Source: Sphingomonadales bacterium UBA6157 (GTDB taxonomy: Bacteria; Pseudomonadota; Alphaproteobacteria; Sphingomonadales; Sphingomonadaceae). Taken from it: 8,883 nucleotides of DNA. Positions 1 through 5,953 of this stretch are shown here, piece after piece; position 1 is the first letter of the stretch, and each line of letters starts with the position of its first letter. The notes below the pieces were generated by a model. That model was not told the DNA's origin. It made no database searches and worked only from the letters and a program-made list of their open reading frames with translations. The stretch is from contig DIUN01000045.1 of NCBI GenBank assembly GCA_002423025.1, positions 7,556-16,438 on the forward strand. Reading direction: 5' to 3'. Made by a program: the position numbers and the translations under genes.

Positions 1-389
1 GCGGCGGCGCCTTCAGCGGCAAGGACCCGACAAAGGTCGATCGCTCGGCGGCCTATATCACCCGCTACATGGCCAAGAACATCGTGGCGGCCGGCCTCGC
101 CCGCCGCTGCACCATCCAGCTCTCCTACGCCATCGGCGTGGCAGCGCCGCTCAGCGTCTATGTCGATCTGCACGGCACCGGCTCGGTGGCGGAGAGCCGG
201 CTGGAGGCGGCGCTTCCCGGCCTGCTCGGCGGCCTGACGCCACGCGCCATCCGCGAGCACCTCGGGCTGAACAAGCCGATCTACCAGCGCAGCGCCGCCT
301 ATGGCCATTTCGGCCGCACGCCGGATGCCGATGGCGGCTTCTCGTGGGAGAAGCTCGATCTGGTCGAGAAGCTCAAGGCCGCGCTCTGA
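1..389 (+). CDS. metK: S-adenosylmethionine synthetase (methionine adenosyltransferase), C-terminal part
   Basis: This is the last 128 codons of a gene that begins before the window; the reading frame opens at base 3 and ends with TGA at 387-389. The enzyme makes S-adenosylmethionine from methionine and ATP in the cytoplasm. The visible part starts in the family's conserved segment GGAFSGKDPTKVDRSAAY, which in the E. coli enzyme holds active-site Lys/Arg residues. It continues with AKNIVAAGLA, then SYAIGVAAPLSV, and ends with the typical AYGHFGR-type C-terminal motif. The frame is intact to the stop, and the C-terminus has the expected length for a family of about 385-400 residues. A strong hairpin begins 12 bases after the stop, and the next gene converges on this one. 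Its product supplies the cofactor for the two methyltransferases in the window. Identification is very secure; only the N-terminal two thirds is unseen. Confidence 0.97.
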   Translation, partial: GGAFSGKDPTKVDRSAAYITRYMAKNIVAAGLARRCTIQLSYAIGVAAPLSVYVDLHGTGSVAESRLEAALPGLLGGLTPRAIREHLGLNKPIYQRSAAYGHFGRTPDADGGFSWEKLDLVEKLKAAL

Positions 390-396
390 ACGCAAC

Positions 397-428
397 AAAA
401 AGGGCCGCAGCCTCGCGGCTGCGGCCCT
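397..428 (-). terminator. Rho-independent terminator of the monooxygenase gene, shared between convergent genes
   Basis: GGGCCGCAGCC (402-412) pairs perfectly with GGCTGCGGCCC (417-427) around a 4-base loop. An A-T pair (401/428) can extend the stem to 12 bp. Read on the minus strand, the stem is followed by TTTTT then GTTG (plus-strand A-run at 397-401), and it lies 18 bases past the stop of the minus-strand monooxygenase. That is a canonical intrinsic terminator for that gene. On the plus strand the stem has no good T-tract, so any effect on metK would be weaker, although the hairpin could protect its mRNA 3' end. Confidence 0.85.
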
Positions 429-446
429 GATCGTTCGCTCCGGCGC

Positions 447-1952
447 TCAGCTGTACTTCAGCGCCGCATCATCCAGATCGATGGACGGGAACATGTCCTT
501 CTCGGTCCAGTAATCCTGGCTGTGCCGCCATTCCGGCTTGTCGCCGGCGCGTGGCAGCAGGTGCATGCCGCGGGCGAGATAGCCCGAGTTCATGTTCTCC
601 TCTTCGATCCATGGTCCCAGAGTCATGTTGTGGTCTTCCGGCCGCAACGCCGGCACCACGGCATGGGCGCCCTTCTTCTTCATGTGCGGCAGCAGGCGGC
701 AGACGAAATCCGCCACCATGTCCGCCCGCAGCGTCCAGCTGGCGCGGAAATAACCGAACACCCACACCATGTTGGGCACGCCGGTGAACATCATGCCGCG
801 CCATGTCACTGTCTTGCTGAAGTCCAGCGGCTGGCCATCGATGACGAACTGGATATCGCCGAGCACGTTGAGATTGAAGCCGGTTGCCGCGACAATGATG
901 TCCGCCTCCAGCGACTCGCCGGACTTCAGCGCGATGCCCTTGTCGGTGAAATGGTCGATCTCGTCCGTCACCACCGAGGCCTTGCCGGCGCTGATGCCGG
1001 CAAACAGGTCACCATCCGGCACAAACGCCACGCGCTGCCGCCATGGGCGATAATGCGGGGTGAAGTGCTTCATGTCATAGCCCTCGGGCAGCAGCGAGCG
1101 CACCGCTGTCAGCAGCTCCTCGCGGACCACCTCGGGCTCCTCGAAGCACCGCCGGGTCAGTTCCTTCTGCTCGAAATTGCGCTGCTTGCGGACGATCTCG
1201 TGAATCCACGCCTCATCGACCTGCAGGGCGCGCAGCTGGTTGGCAAGCACATCCTCGTTCAGGCCGGGGATGAAATAGGTCGGCGAGCGCTGCAGCATCG
1301 TCACATGCGCCGCGGTCTTGGCCATTTCCGGAATGATCGTGGCGGCGGTGGCGCCAGAGCCGATCACCAGCACGCGCTTGCCGGCATAATCCAGGTCTTC
1401 CGGCCACTCCTCGGCATGGACGAGCTTGCCCTTGTAGTCCTTCATGCCCGGCCAATCAGGCATGAAGCCCTGACGGTGGCGATAATAGCCCTGGCACATC
1501 CAGAGGAAATTGGCGGTGAACACCCGCTTCTCGCCGGTATCGGTACGTACGGCCTCGATGGTCCAGCGGTTGGCCTTGCTGTCCCAGGATGCCGTGTCGA
1601 TGCGGTGGCCGTAGCGGATGTGCTGGCCAAGGTCGCTCTCGTCGATCACAGAGCCGATGTAGGACTGGATCTCGGCGGCCGTGGCGATCGGCGGCCCGAC
1701 CCACGGCTTGAAGCGATAGCCGAAGGTGTAAAGATCACTGTCAGAGCGGATGCCGGGGAAGTTGTGCGAGAGCCAGGTGCCGCCATAGCTGCCCAGCGCC
1801 TCCAGAACGACAAAGCTGGTGCCCGGTAGCTGGTGCGTCAGGTGCCAGGCCGCGCCAACACCGGAAATGCCGGCGCCGACCACCAAAACATCGAAGTGCT
1901 CGGCCGTGCCGGGGGGCGCGGCCTGCGGCCTGTCGAGTGTCTGTGTCGCCAT
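447..1952 (-). CDS. EthA-like FAD/NADPH-dependent Baeyer-Villiger (flavin) monooxygenase
   Basis: Encodes 501 residues, close to the roughly 490 of mycobacterial EthA. Family members use FAD, NADPH and O2 to insert oxygen into ketones or to oxidise sulfur/nitrogen groups; this protein's substrate is unknown. Visible motifs are the FAD Rossmann motif GAGISG at residues 26-31, GGTW at 57-60, PGIRSDSDLYTFGYRFKPW at 66-84, the monooxygenase fingerprint YKGKLVHAEEWP at 173-184 (Tyr for the usual Phe of FxGxxxHxxxW), the NADPH-binding GSGATA at 198-203, QRSPTYFIPG, PEGYD, and a late ATGFNL. The similarity to EthA extends over the full length. The frame is open upstream to 2114, but the ATG at 1952 is chosen because a perfect AGGAGG lies 8 bases before it and the family N-terminus starts there. 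It is a lone minus-strand gene between metK and trmB with its own terminator. No ethR-like TetR regulator is seen nearby. The class is secure; the reaction is not known. Confidence 0.93.
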   Translation of the reverse strand: MATQTLDRPQAAPPGTAEHFDVLVVGAGISGVGAAWHLTHQLPGTSFVVLEALGSYGGTWLSHNFPGIRSDSDLYTFGYRFKPWVGPPIATAAEIQSYIGSVIDESDLGQHIRYGHRIDTASWDSKANRWTIEAVRTDTGEKRVFTANFLWMCQGYYRHRQGFMPDWPGMKDYKGKLVHAEEWPEDLDYAGKRVLVIGSGATAATIIPEMAKTAAHVTMLQRSPTYFIPGLNEDVLANQLRALQVDEAWIHEIVRKQRNFEQKELTRRCFEEPEVVREELLTAVRSLLPEGYDMKHFTPHYRPWRQRVAFVPDGDLFAGISAGKASVVTDEIDHFTDKGIALKSGESLEADIIVAATGFNLNVLGDIQFVIDGQPLDFSKTVTWRGMMFTGVPNMVWVFGYFRASWTLRADMVADFVCRLLPHMKKKGAHAVVPALRPEDHNMTLGPWIEEENMNSGYLARGMHLLPRAGDKPEWRHSQDYWTEKDMFPSIDLDDAALKYS

Positions 1953-1960
1953 GGGGAATT

Positions 1961-1966
1961 CCTCCT
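1961..1966 (-). promoter_or_regulatory. Strong ribosome binding site deciding the monooxygenase start
   Basis: The plus strand CCTCCT reads AGGAGG on the minus strand, 8 bases before the ATG at 1952. It is a perfect anti-16S match. It settles the start against the longer reading frame, whose extra 54 residues show no family similarity. Confidence 0.85.
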
Positions 1967-2006
1967 GATCGGACGTTCCGGTTACCGATCCAGACAAGAC
2001 CCGGCT

Positions 2007-2020
2007 TTGATCCGCGTCAA
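2007..2020. promoter_or_regulatory. Candidate Crp/Fnr-family (FNR/FixK/FnrL-type) binding site between divergent genes
   Basis: TTGATCCGCGTCAA has perfect TTGA-N6-TCAA symmetry and differs at one base from the FNR consensus TTGAT-N4-ATCAA; it also fits the FixK-style TTGAT-N4-GTCAA form. It is centred 61 bases upstream of the monooxygenase ATG and 69 bases upstream of the trmB ATG. On the minus strand, a weak -10-like GGTAAC (plus 1981-1986) would put the centre near -40, the usual activating position. On the plus strand the box overlaps the likely trmB -35. Which gene it controls, and whether it is used, is inference. Confidence 0.5.
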
Positions 2021-2036
2021 TTCCGACAAGTATCAG
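2007..2036 (+). promoter_or_regulatory. Candidate trmB promoter
   Basis: TTGATC (2007-2012), an 18-base spacer and TATCAG (2031-2036) give 4/6 matches in each hexamer. Transcription would start near 2043, leaving a leader of about 40 bases. The -35 lies inside the Fnr-like palindrome, so a bound regulator would compete with RNA polymerase for this promoter. This is read by eye and is only a candidate. Confidence 0.35.
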
Positions 2037-2082
2037 CCCCCGGCCTTTCCATTCGCCTCGGGCTCGGGCAATTGCTGCCTCC

Positions 2083-2778
2083 ATGCTCGATGCTCCTCCT
2101 GACCCCGCCTCCATCCGACGGCTCTATGGCCGCCGCTCCGGCCACAAGCTGCGCATCGGCCAGGCCGCGCTGGTGGAGAACCTGCTGCCCACCCTCACCG
2201 TGCCGGCCAAGGGCGACATCACGCCCGAGGGCCTGTTCGGGGATGCCAGGCCGCTGTGGCTCGAGATCGGCTTTGGCCGGGGCGAGCACATGGCCGGGCA
2301 GGCCGAGGCGCACCCGCACGTCGGCATCATCGGCGCCGAGCCGTTTCTGGATGGCGTTGTCGGCGCGCTGATGGAGGTGGAGGCGCGCGGCCTCACCAAC
2401 ATCCGCATCCACAATGGCGATGCGCTGGACATCCTGGACCGCGTTGCGCCCGCCAGCCTTGACCGGGTGTTCCTGCTGCATCCGGACCCCTGGCCCAAGG
2501 CCCGCCATGCCAAGCGCCGCTTCGTCAATCCCGGCCCGCTCGATCTGGTCGCCCGCGCCCTCAAGCCCGGCGGCGAGCTGCGAATCGGCACCGATCACCC
2601 GGTCTATTGCCGCTGGGCGCTGATGCAGATGAACAAGCGCACCGATTTCGAGTGGCTGGCGCAAACCCCGGCGGATTGGCAGCACCGCCCCGCCGATTGG
2701 CCGCAGACCCGCTACGAGGCCAAGGCCCGCCGCCTCGGCCATGAGGTGTGGTACTTCCGCTATCGCCGCCTGCCGTGA
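2083..2778 (+). CDS. trmB: tRNA (guanine-N7-)-methyltransferase TrmB
   Basis: A 231-residue cytoplasmic enzyme that uses SAM to methylate N7 of guanosine 46 in the tRNA variable loop. The SAM-binding motif EIGFGRGEH is at residues 61-69, followed by GAEPF (84-88) and NGDALDIL (111-118). The family hallmark PDPWPKARHAKRR is at 134-146, GTDHPVY at 169-175, and the C-terminal substrate-binding motif TRYEAKA at 209-215. Length is normal and the frame intact. The N-terminal RLYGRRSGHKLR segment is typical of alphaproteobacterial TrmB. The ATG at 2083 lacks a clear Shine-Dalgarno sequence, and no better in-frame start is visible. The GT gene begins on its stop codon, so the two are probably co-transcribed and coupled. 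In many alphaproteobacteria trmB directly follows metK; here the monooxygenase gene separates them. Confidence 0.96.
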   Translation: MLDAPPDPASIRRLYGRRSGHKLRIGQAALVENLLPTLTVPAKGDITPEGLFGDARPLWLEIGFGRGEHMAGQAEAHPHVGIIGAEPFLDGVVGALMEVEARGLTNIRIHNGDALDILDRVAPASLDRVFLLHPDPWPKARHAKRRFVNPGPLDLVARALKPGGELRIGTDHPVYCRWALMQMNKRTDFEWLAQTPADWQHRPADWPQTRYEAKARRLGHEVWYFRYRRLP

Positions 2779-3956
2779 GCCGGCTGCTCGCCTGCTGGGA
2801 GCTGGGGCATGGCCATGGCCATCTCGCCATCCTCGCCCCCGCAGCCCGCAGCGTTGCCGCGCTGGGCCATGAAAGCTGGCTTGCCGCCCATGATGTGGCT
2901 GCCCCCGCCGCGCTGCCGGATGCGCCTTTCGCCCGGGTGCTGCCCGCGCCGGTCTGGCTGCGAAGCCGCGCCACCGCACCCACCCACGGCTTTGGGCAAA
3001 TCCTCGCCGATGCCGGCTTTGCCGATGATGATGGCCTTGCCGAGCTCGTCCGCGCCTGGCTGGCGCTGATCGATCTGGTCGCCCCCGCCGGGCTCTATGG
3101 CGAGCATGCCCCGGCCTCGCTGCTCGCCGCGCACATCGCCGGGCTGCCCGCCGCCCGCCTCGGCACGCCCTTTACCTGCCCGCCGGCCACCCGCCCGCTG
3201 CCGGATCCGATGCCCTGGCTGCCCGCTGCCCGCCCCGAGCGCAGCGCCGCCGATGCCGTGGCGGACAGGGTGGTGCGCAGCGTCTGCCGCCGCTTTGGCG
3301 CGCCGCTGCTCGATGGGCTGGCGGCGCTGCTCGCCACCGCCCCGCCGCTGCTCGCCAGCTGGCCCGAGCTGGGCAACCAGCCCCGCACGGACGCGAACTG
3401 GCACGGCCCGCTCACCGGCCTGGCCGCCAGCACCCTGCCCGATTGGCCCAGCGCCCCAGGCCCGCGCATCTTCGTTTACCTCGGCTTCGAGCGCCCCGCC
3501 GCCCGGCCGCTCGCCGAGGCGCTGGCCCGGCGCGGCTGGCCTTGCCTGTGGGTGAGCGAGGCCGCCCCCGGCTTCCCGCTGGCGCCGAATATCCGCCATG
3601 AGGCCGAGCCGCTGGCCATCCGCCCGGCGCTCGCCGCCGCCACGGTGTTCGTCGGCCGCGCCGGCCATGGCTCAAGCCTTGATGCGCTGGCCGCCGGCTG
3701 CCCGCAGCTCATGCTGTTCGATACGCTGGAGAGTGAGGCCAATGCCCATGCCCTGGCCAGCCGCAGCCTTGGCCGCAGCCTTGCGCCGGGCCAACGCAAC
3801 GCGGTGCAGATCGGCGCGGCCCTGGATGCCCTTGCCAGCGCCGACGCTCCGGAGCGCCACGCCTGCGCCGCTGCCGCCGCCCGCCATGCCGGCTATGATG
3901 CCGCTGCTGCTGCCGCCGCCTTCGGCCAGGAGCTCGCAACAGCCCTGCGGCTCTAA
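2775..3956 (+). CDS. Putative GT-B fold glycosyltransferase (UDP-glycosyltransferase/MurG-like)
   Basis: Encodes 393 residues from a GTG start whose GTGA overlaps the trmB TGA, a coupling arrangement that decides the start; the frame stays open to an ATG at 2748, but that would overlap trmB by 31 bases. The N-terminus has WELGHGHGHLA (residues 8-18) followed by VAALGHESWLA, the nucleotide-sugar glycosyltransferase pattern of a glycine-rich loop ending in GH and then 'LxxxGHxV'. The second half opens with RIFVYLGFERPAARPL (231-246), and carries VGRAGHGSSLDALAAGCPQLMLF (293-315) and then EANAHAL, matching the UGT/MurG donor-site layout 'HGGxGTxxEALxxGxPxLxxP...DQxxNA' with several changed positions. 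The protein is extremely rich in Ala, Pro, Leu and Arg and ends in an alanine run. No signal peptide or membrane segment is evident. Donor and acceptor are unknown. Fold assignment is moderately secure; activity is inferred. Confidence 0.75.
   Translation: MSRLLACWELGHGHGHLAILAPAARSVAALGHESWLAAHDVAAPAALPDAPFARVLPAPVWLRSRATAPTHGFGQILADAGFADDDGLAELVRAWLALIDLVAPAGLYGEHAPASLLAAHIAGLPAARLGTPFTCPPATRPLPDPMPWLPAARPERSAADAVADRVVRSVCRRFGAPLLDGLAALLATAPPLLASWPELGNQPRTDANWHGPLTGLAASTLPDWPSAPGPRIFVYLGFERPAARPLAEALARRGWPCLWVSEAAPGFPLAPNIRHEAEPLAIRPALAAATVFVGRAGHGSSLDALAAGCPQLMLFDTLESEANAHALASRSLGRSLAPGQRNAVQIGAALDALASADAPERHACAAAAARHAGYDAAAAAAAFGQELATALRL
3900..3920 (+). repeat. GCY trinucleotide run encoding seven alanines
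   Basis: Seven consecutive GCC/GCT codons (GCC, three GCT, three GCC) near the 3' end of the glycosyltransferase gene encode an unbroken Ala tract at residues 376-382. It is a short in-frame simple repeat, so length changes would not shift the frame. It could simply reflect the gene's very high GC content. Confidence 0.6.
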
Positions 3957-3965
3957 CCCGCAAGA

Positions 3966-3994
3966 TTGACCAACGCCGCGCCCTTCACTAGGCA
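3966..3994 (+). promoter_or_regulatory. Candidate accA promoter placed for a leaderless GTG start
   Basis: TTGACC (3966-3971, 5/6 to the -35 consensus), a 17-base spacer and TAGGCA (3989-3994, weak, 2/6). The -10 ends 7 bases before the GTG at 4002, so transcription would begin at about the start codon. The AGG inside the -10 (3990-3992) also sits 9 bases before that GTG and could instead be a weak ribosome binding site for a read-through transcript from trmB. Confidence 0.3.
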
Positions 3995-4001
3995 AATGGG
4001 C

Positions 4002-4955
4002 GTGAGCATCAGCTATCTCGATTTCGAAAAGCCCGTCGCCAACATCCAGGCCCGCGCCGCGGATTACCGCGCTGCCGGCGATGAGGCCGGCGCCAAGCAT
4101 GCCGAAGGCGCCGCCCGCCGGCTGCTGGCGGAAACCTATGCGCGGCTCACGCCGTGGCAGAAAACCCAGGTCGCCCGCCACCCCGGCCGCCCGCATTTCG
4201 GGGACATGGTTACCGCCCTGGTGGAAGATTTCACCCCGCTCGCCGGTGATCGCGCCTTTGGCGAGGACCATGCCATCATCGGCGGCCTCGGCCGGCTGCG
4301 CGGCCAGAACACCCCCGTCATGGTCATCGGCCATGAGAAGGGCAATGACACCGCCAGCCGCGTGAAGCACAATTTCGGCATGGGCCGGCCAGAGGGCTAT
4401 CGCAAGGCCATCCGCCTCATCGAGCTGGCCGGGCGCTTCAACGTGCCGGTCGTCACGCTGGTGGATACTGCCGGCGCCTTCCCCGGCCTCGATGCCGAGG
4501 AGCGCGGCCAGGCCGAAGCCATCGCCCGCGCCACGGAAGCCTGCCTCGCAGCACCCGTCCCGATCATCGCCGCCATCACCGGCGAGGGCGGCTCCGGCGG
4601 CGCCGTGGCGCTGGCGGCGGCAGACCGGGTCATCATGTTCGAGCACGCGGTTTATGCCGTCATCTCGCCCGAGGGCTGCGCCTCCATCCTGTGGCGCACC
4701 TCAGACAAAGCCAACAGCCATGCGCCGGACGCCGCCGAGGCGATGCGCGTGACAGCGGCCGATCTCAAGAAGCTCGGCATCATCGATACCATCGTCGGCG
4801 AGCCGATGGGCGGCGCGCATCGCGACCCGGCCGCCGCTGTCGCCGCGCTCAGCATGGCCATCGCCAGCGAGCTGACGCCGCTGCTTGCCATGGACCCGGC
4901 AGCCCTGCGCCGCGCCCGGCGCAACAAGTTCGTCGAGATGGGCCGGCTGCTCTAG
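4002..4955 (+). CDS. accA: Acetyl-CoA carboxylase carboxyltransferase, alpha subunit
   Basis: With AccD it transfers the carboxyl group from carboxybiotin-BCCP to acetyl-CoA, giving malonyl-CoA, the first committed step of fatty-acid synthesis; it acts in the cytoplasm. From GTG 4002 the protein has 317 residues, normal for AccA. It opens with YLDFEKPVA, followed by ARHPGRP (58-64), GDRAFGEDHAIIGG (82-95), HNFGMGRPEGYRKA (123-136), DTAGAFPG (155-162), EERGQAEAIA, the oxyanion-hole type GEGGSGGA (194-201) and ISPEGCASILW (221-231), then GGAHRDP (270-276). The GTG is preferred because it aligns the N-terminus exactly with E. coli AccA (MSLNFLDFE versus MSISYLDFE) and has AGG 9 bases upstream. 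The ATG at 3996 (319 residues) or the TTG at 3966 (329) are alternatives. It lies 45 bases after the glycosyltransferase gene. The other carboxylase subunit genes are not in the window. Confidence 0.96.
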   Translation: MSISYLDFEKPVANIQARAADYRAAGDEAGAKHAEGAARRLLAETYARLTPWQKTQVARHPGRPHFGDMVTALVEDFTPLAGDRAFGEDHAIIGGLGRLRGQNTPVMVIGHEKGNDTASRVKHNFGMGRPEGYRKAIRLIELAGRFNVPVVTLVDTAGAFPGLDAEERGQAEAIARATEACLAAPVPIIAAITGEGGSGGAVALAAADRVIMFEHAVYAVISPEGCASILWRTSDKANSHAPDAAEAMRVTAADLKKLGIIDTIVGEPMGGAHRDPAAAVAALSMAIASELTPLLAMDPAALRRARRNKFVEMGRLL

Positions 4956-4996
4956 GCCAGAGACACTTGCGCGGGCAGGCGGCAGCGCCCCCTCCG

Positions 4997-5809
4997 CTAC
5001 GGCTTTGTCACAGTGATCTTCAGGTACGTGGCGGGGATCTCGGTGTCATCCGCACCGGCGCGATTGTGCGTTACGAAAAGCTCGGTCAGCTCGGCCTCAA
5101 GCTGCCCGGCCCTGCCATCCTTCGCGGCCGCTTCGAACGCATTCATCGTCGGCCCGTAATATCCGATGAAGTTCTGGAGCAGTTCGCGCGGCGGCATCGG
5201 GGCGCGGAAGACATAGGTTGCGCGCTCGCAAACAATATTCTCCGCCGGCACGCCAGCTGCCCCGAAGCGCTCCCGAACATTGTCTTCAACGCCCCATGTC
5301 ACCGGGCTGATGAAGCCCTCGGGCGGCGGCGGCGTGTAAGCGGCGCTGGTTTTCAGAACCTGGGCGATCAGCGTCGGATCACCGGGAATCCAGTTCCCCA
5401 TGACAGCGCGGCCCCCACGGCGCGTGACGCGCATCATCTCCTTTGCCACATCATGGGGGCGCGGCGCGAACATCGCGCCGAACATGCTCACGACAAGGTC
5501 GAAGCTGTCGTCAGCGAGATCCTGAAGGTTCGATGCATCGCCTTCCTGGAACCGGAGATTGTCGAGCCCGGCGGCAGTGGCGCGGGCGTTGCCGGCAGCC
5601 ACGAGATTCTCGGCAATATCGACTCCCAGCACATTGGCCCCGCGCTTGGCTGCCGGCAGTGCCGTCGTGCCATCACCGCAGCCAAGATCGAGAACGTCCA
5701 GGCCCGGCTTGACCCCAAGGCTCTCCACCAGTTCCTCCCCGGAATCGCGCATCGCCATGGCAATCCTGGTGAAGTCCCCCTTCTCCCACAGCGCCTTGTT
5801 CGGATTCAT
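4997..5809 (-). CDS. Class I SAM-dependent methyltransferase, substrate unknown
   Basis: A 270-residue Rossmann-type methyltransferase of the Methyltransf_11/25 style. Motif I, VLDLGCGDGTTA, is at residues 39-50; an acidic residue at the end of strand 2 (GVDIAENLV, D64) would bind the SAM ribose. EGDASNL (89-95) and FDLVVSMFGAMFAPRP (103-118) are motifs II-III, followed by RVTRRGGRAVMGNW (127-140). The C-terminal half (about 145-270) is a family-specific cap that probably binds substrate, with WGVEDNVRERFGAAG near 172-186. The frame continues upstream, but ATG 5809 is chosen because GGAG sits 9 bases before it and NPNKALWEKGDFTRIA is the usual N-terminus in this group; the ATG at 5824 has no usable spacing. 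It is a lone minus-strand gene convergent with accA. A small-molecule target is more likely than nucleic acid, but none is indicated. The class is secure, the role unknown. Confidence 0.88.
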   Translation of the reverse strand: MNPNKALWEKGDFTRIAMAMRDSGEELVESLGVKPGLDVLDLGCGDGTTALPAAKRGANVLGVDIAENLVAAGNARATAAGLDNLRFQEGDASNLQDLADDSFDLVVSMFGAMFAPRPHDVAKEMMRVTRRGGRAVMGNWIPGDPTLIAQVLKTSAAYTPPPPEGFISPVTWGVEDNVRERFGAAGVPAENIVCERATYVFRAPMPPRELLQNFIGYYGPTMNAFEAAAKDGRAGQLEAELTELFVTHNRAGADDTEIPATYLKITVTKP

Positions 5810-5838
5810 GTGCTCGCACTCCATCCCTGCAGCGCCAA

Positions 5839-5867
5839 TCCATAACACTTTACACTTGCAGAGTCAT
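5839..5867 (-). promoter_or_regulatory. Candidate methyltransferase promoter with a direct-repeat operator candidate
   Basis: On the minus strand ATGACT (plus 5862-5867), a 17-base spacer and TATGGA (plus 5839-5844) form a promoter-like pair with 4/6 and 3/6 matches. It would give a leader of roughly 20-25 bases containing the GGAG site. The spacer holds ACACTT-T-ACACTT (plus 5845-5857), a perfect 6-base direct repeat with 7-base spacing, which could be an operator. Both calls are weak readings by eye. Confidence 0.3.
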
Positions 5868-5917
5868 ACAGCCCAGTCGGCCATGAAACTCCGCCATCTC
5901 GCAACCAAATCCGTTCA

Positions 5918-5946
5918 TTGAGCCGCCAACATTGCCGCGCTACAGT
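5918..5946 (+). promoter_or_regulatory. Sigma-70-type promoter of the M48 protease-mutT pair, giving a leaderless or near-leaderless mRNA
   Basis: TTGAGC (5918-5923), exactly 17 bases, then TACAGT (5941-5946): 4/6 matches in each hexamer with ideal spacing. The -10 ends 7 bases before the ATG at 5954, so transcription would start at or within a base or two of the start codon. No Shine-Dalgarno sequence precedes the ATG, which agrees with a leaderless message. Confidence 0.5.
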
Positions 5947-5953
5947 CCGGCCC

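Noticed and set aside
522..1829. 435-codon plus-strand open frame opposite the monooxygenase
   Set aside because: It is antisense to a clearly recognised protein, has no family resemblance and no ribosome binding site; long shadow frames are expected at this GC content.
1953..2114. Longer 555-residue form of the monooxygenase
   Set aside because: The added residues are translated from the promoter region and do not match the family; the perfect AGGAGG points to ATG 1952.
2017..2979. 320-codon minus-strand open frame over trmB
   Set aside because: Low-complexity Arg/Ala/Gly-rich translation opposite a real gene; no motifs.
2760..3668. 302-codon minus-strand open frame over the glycosyltransferase
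   Set aside because: Composition is Gly/Ala/Arg/Gln-rich shadow of a very GC-rich gene; the plus-strand frame has GT-B motifs and is coupled to trmB.
3672..4646. 324-codon minus-strand open frame over the glycosyltransferase end and accA
   Set aside because: It is antisense to the highly conserved accA and shows no recognisable domain.
4956..4996. Terminator between the convergent accA and methyltransferase genes
   Set aside because: Only GGGC/GCCC-type short pairing with a long loop and no T-tract; not good enough to call.
4691..5845. 384-codon plus-strand open frame spanning the end of accA and the antisense of the methyltransferase
   Set aside because: It crosses two recognised genes in the wrong frame or strand and has no protein-family features.
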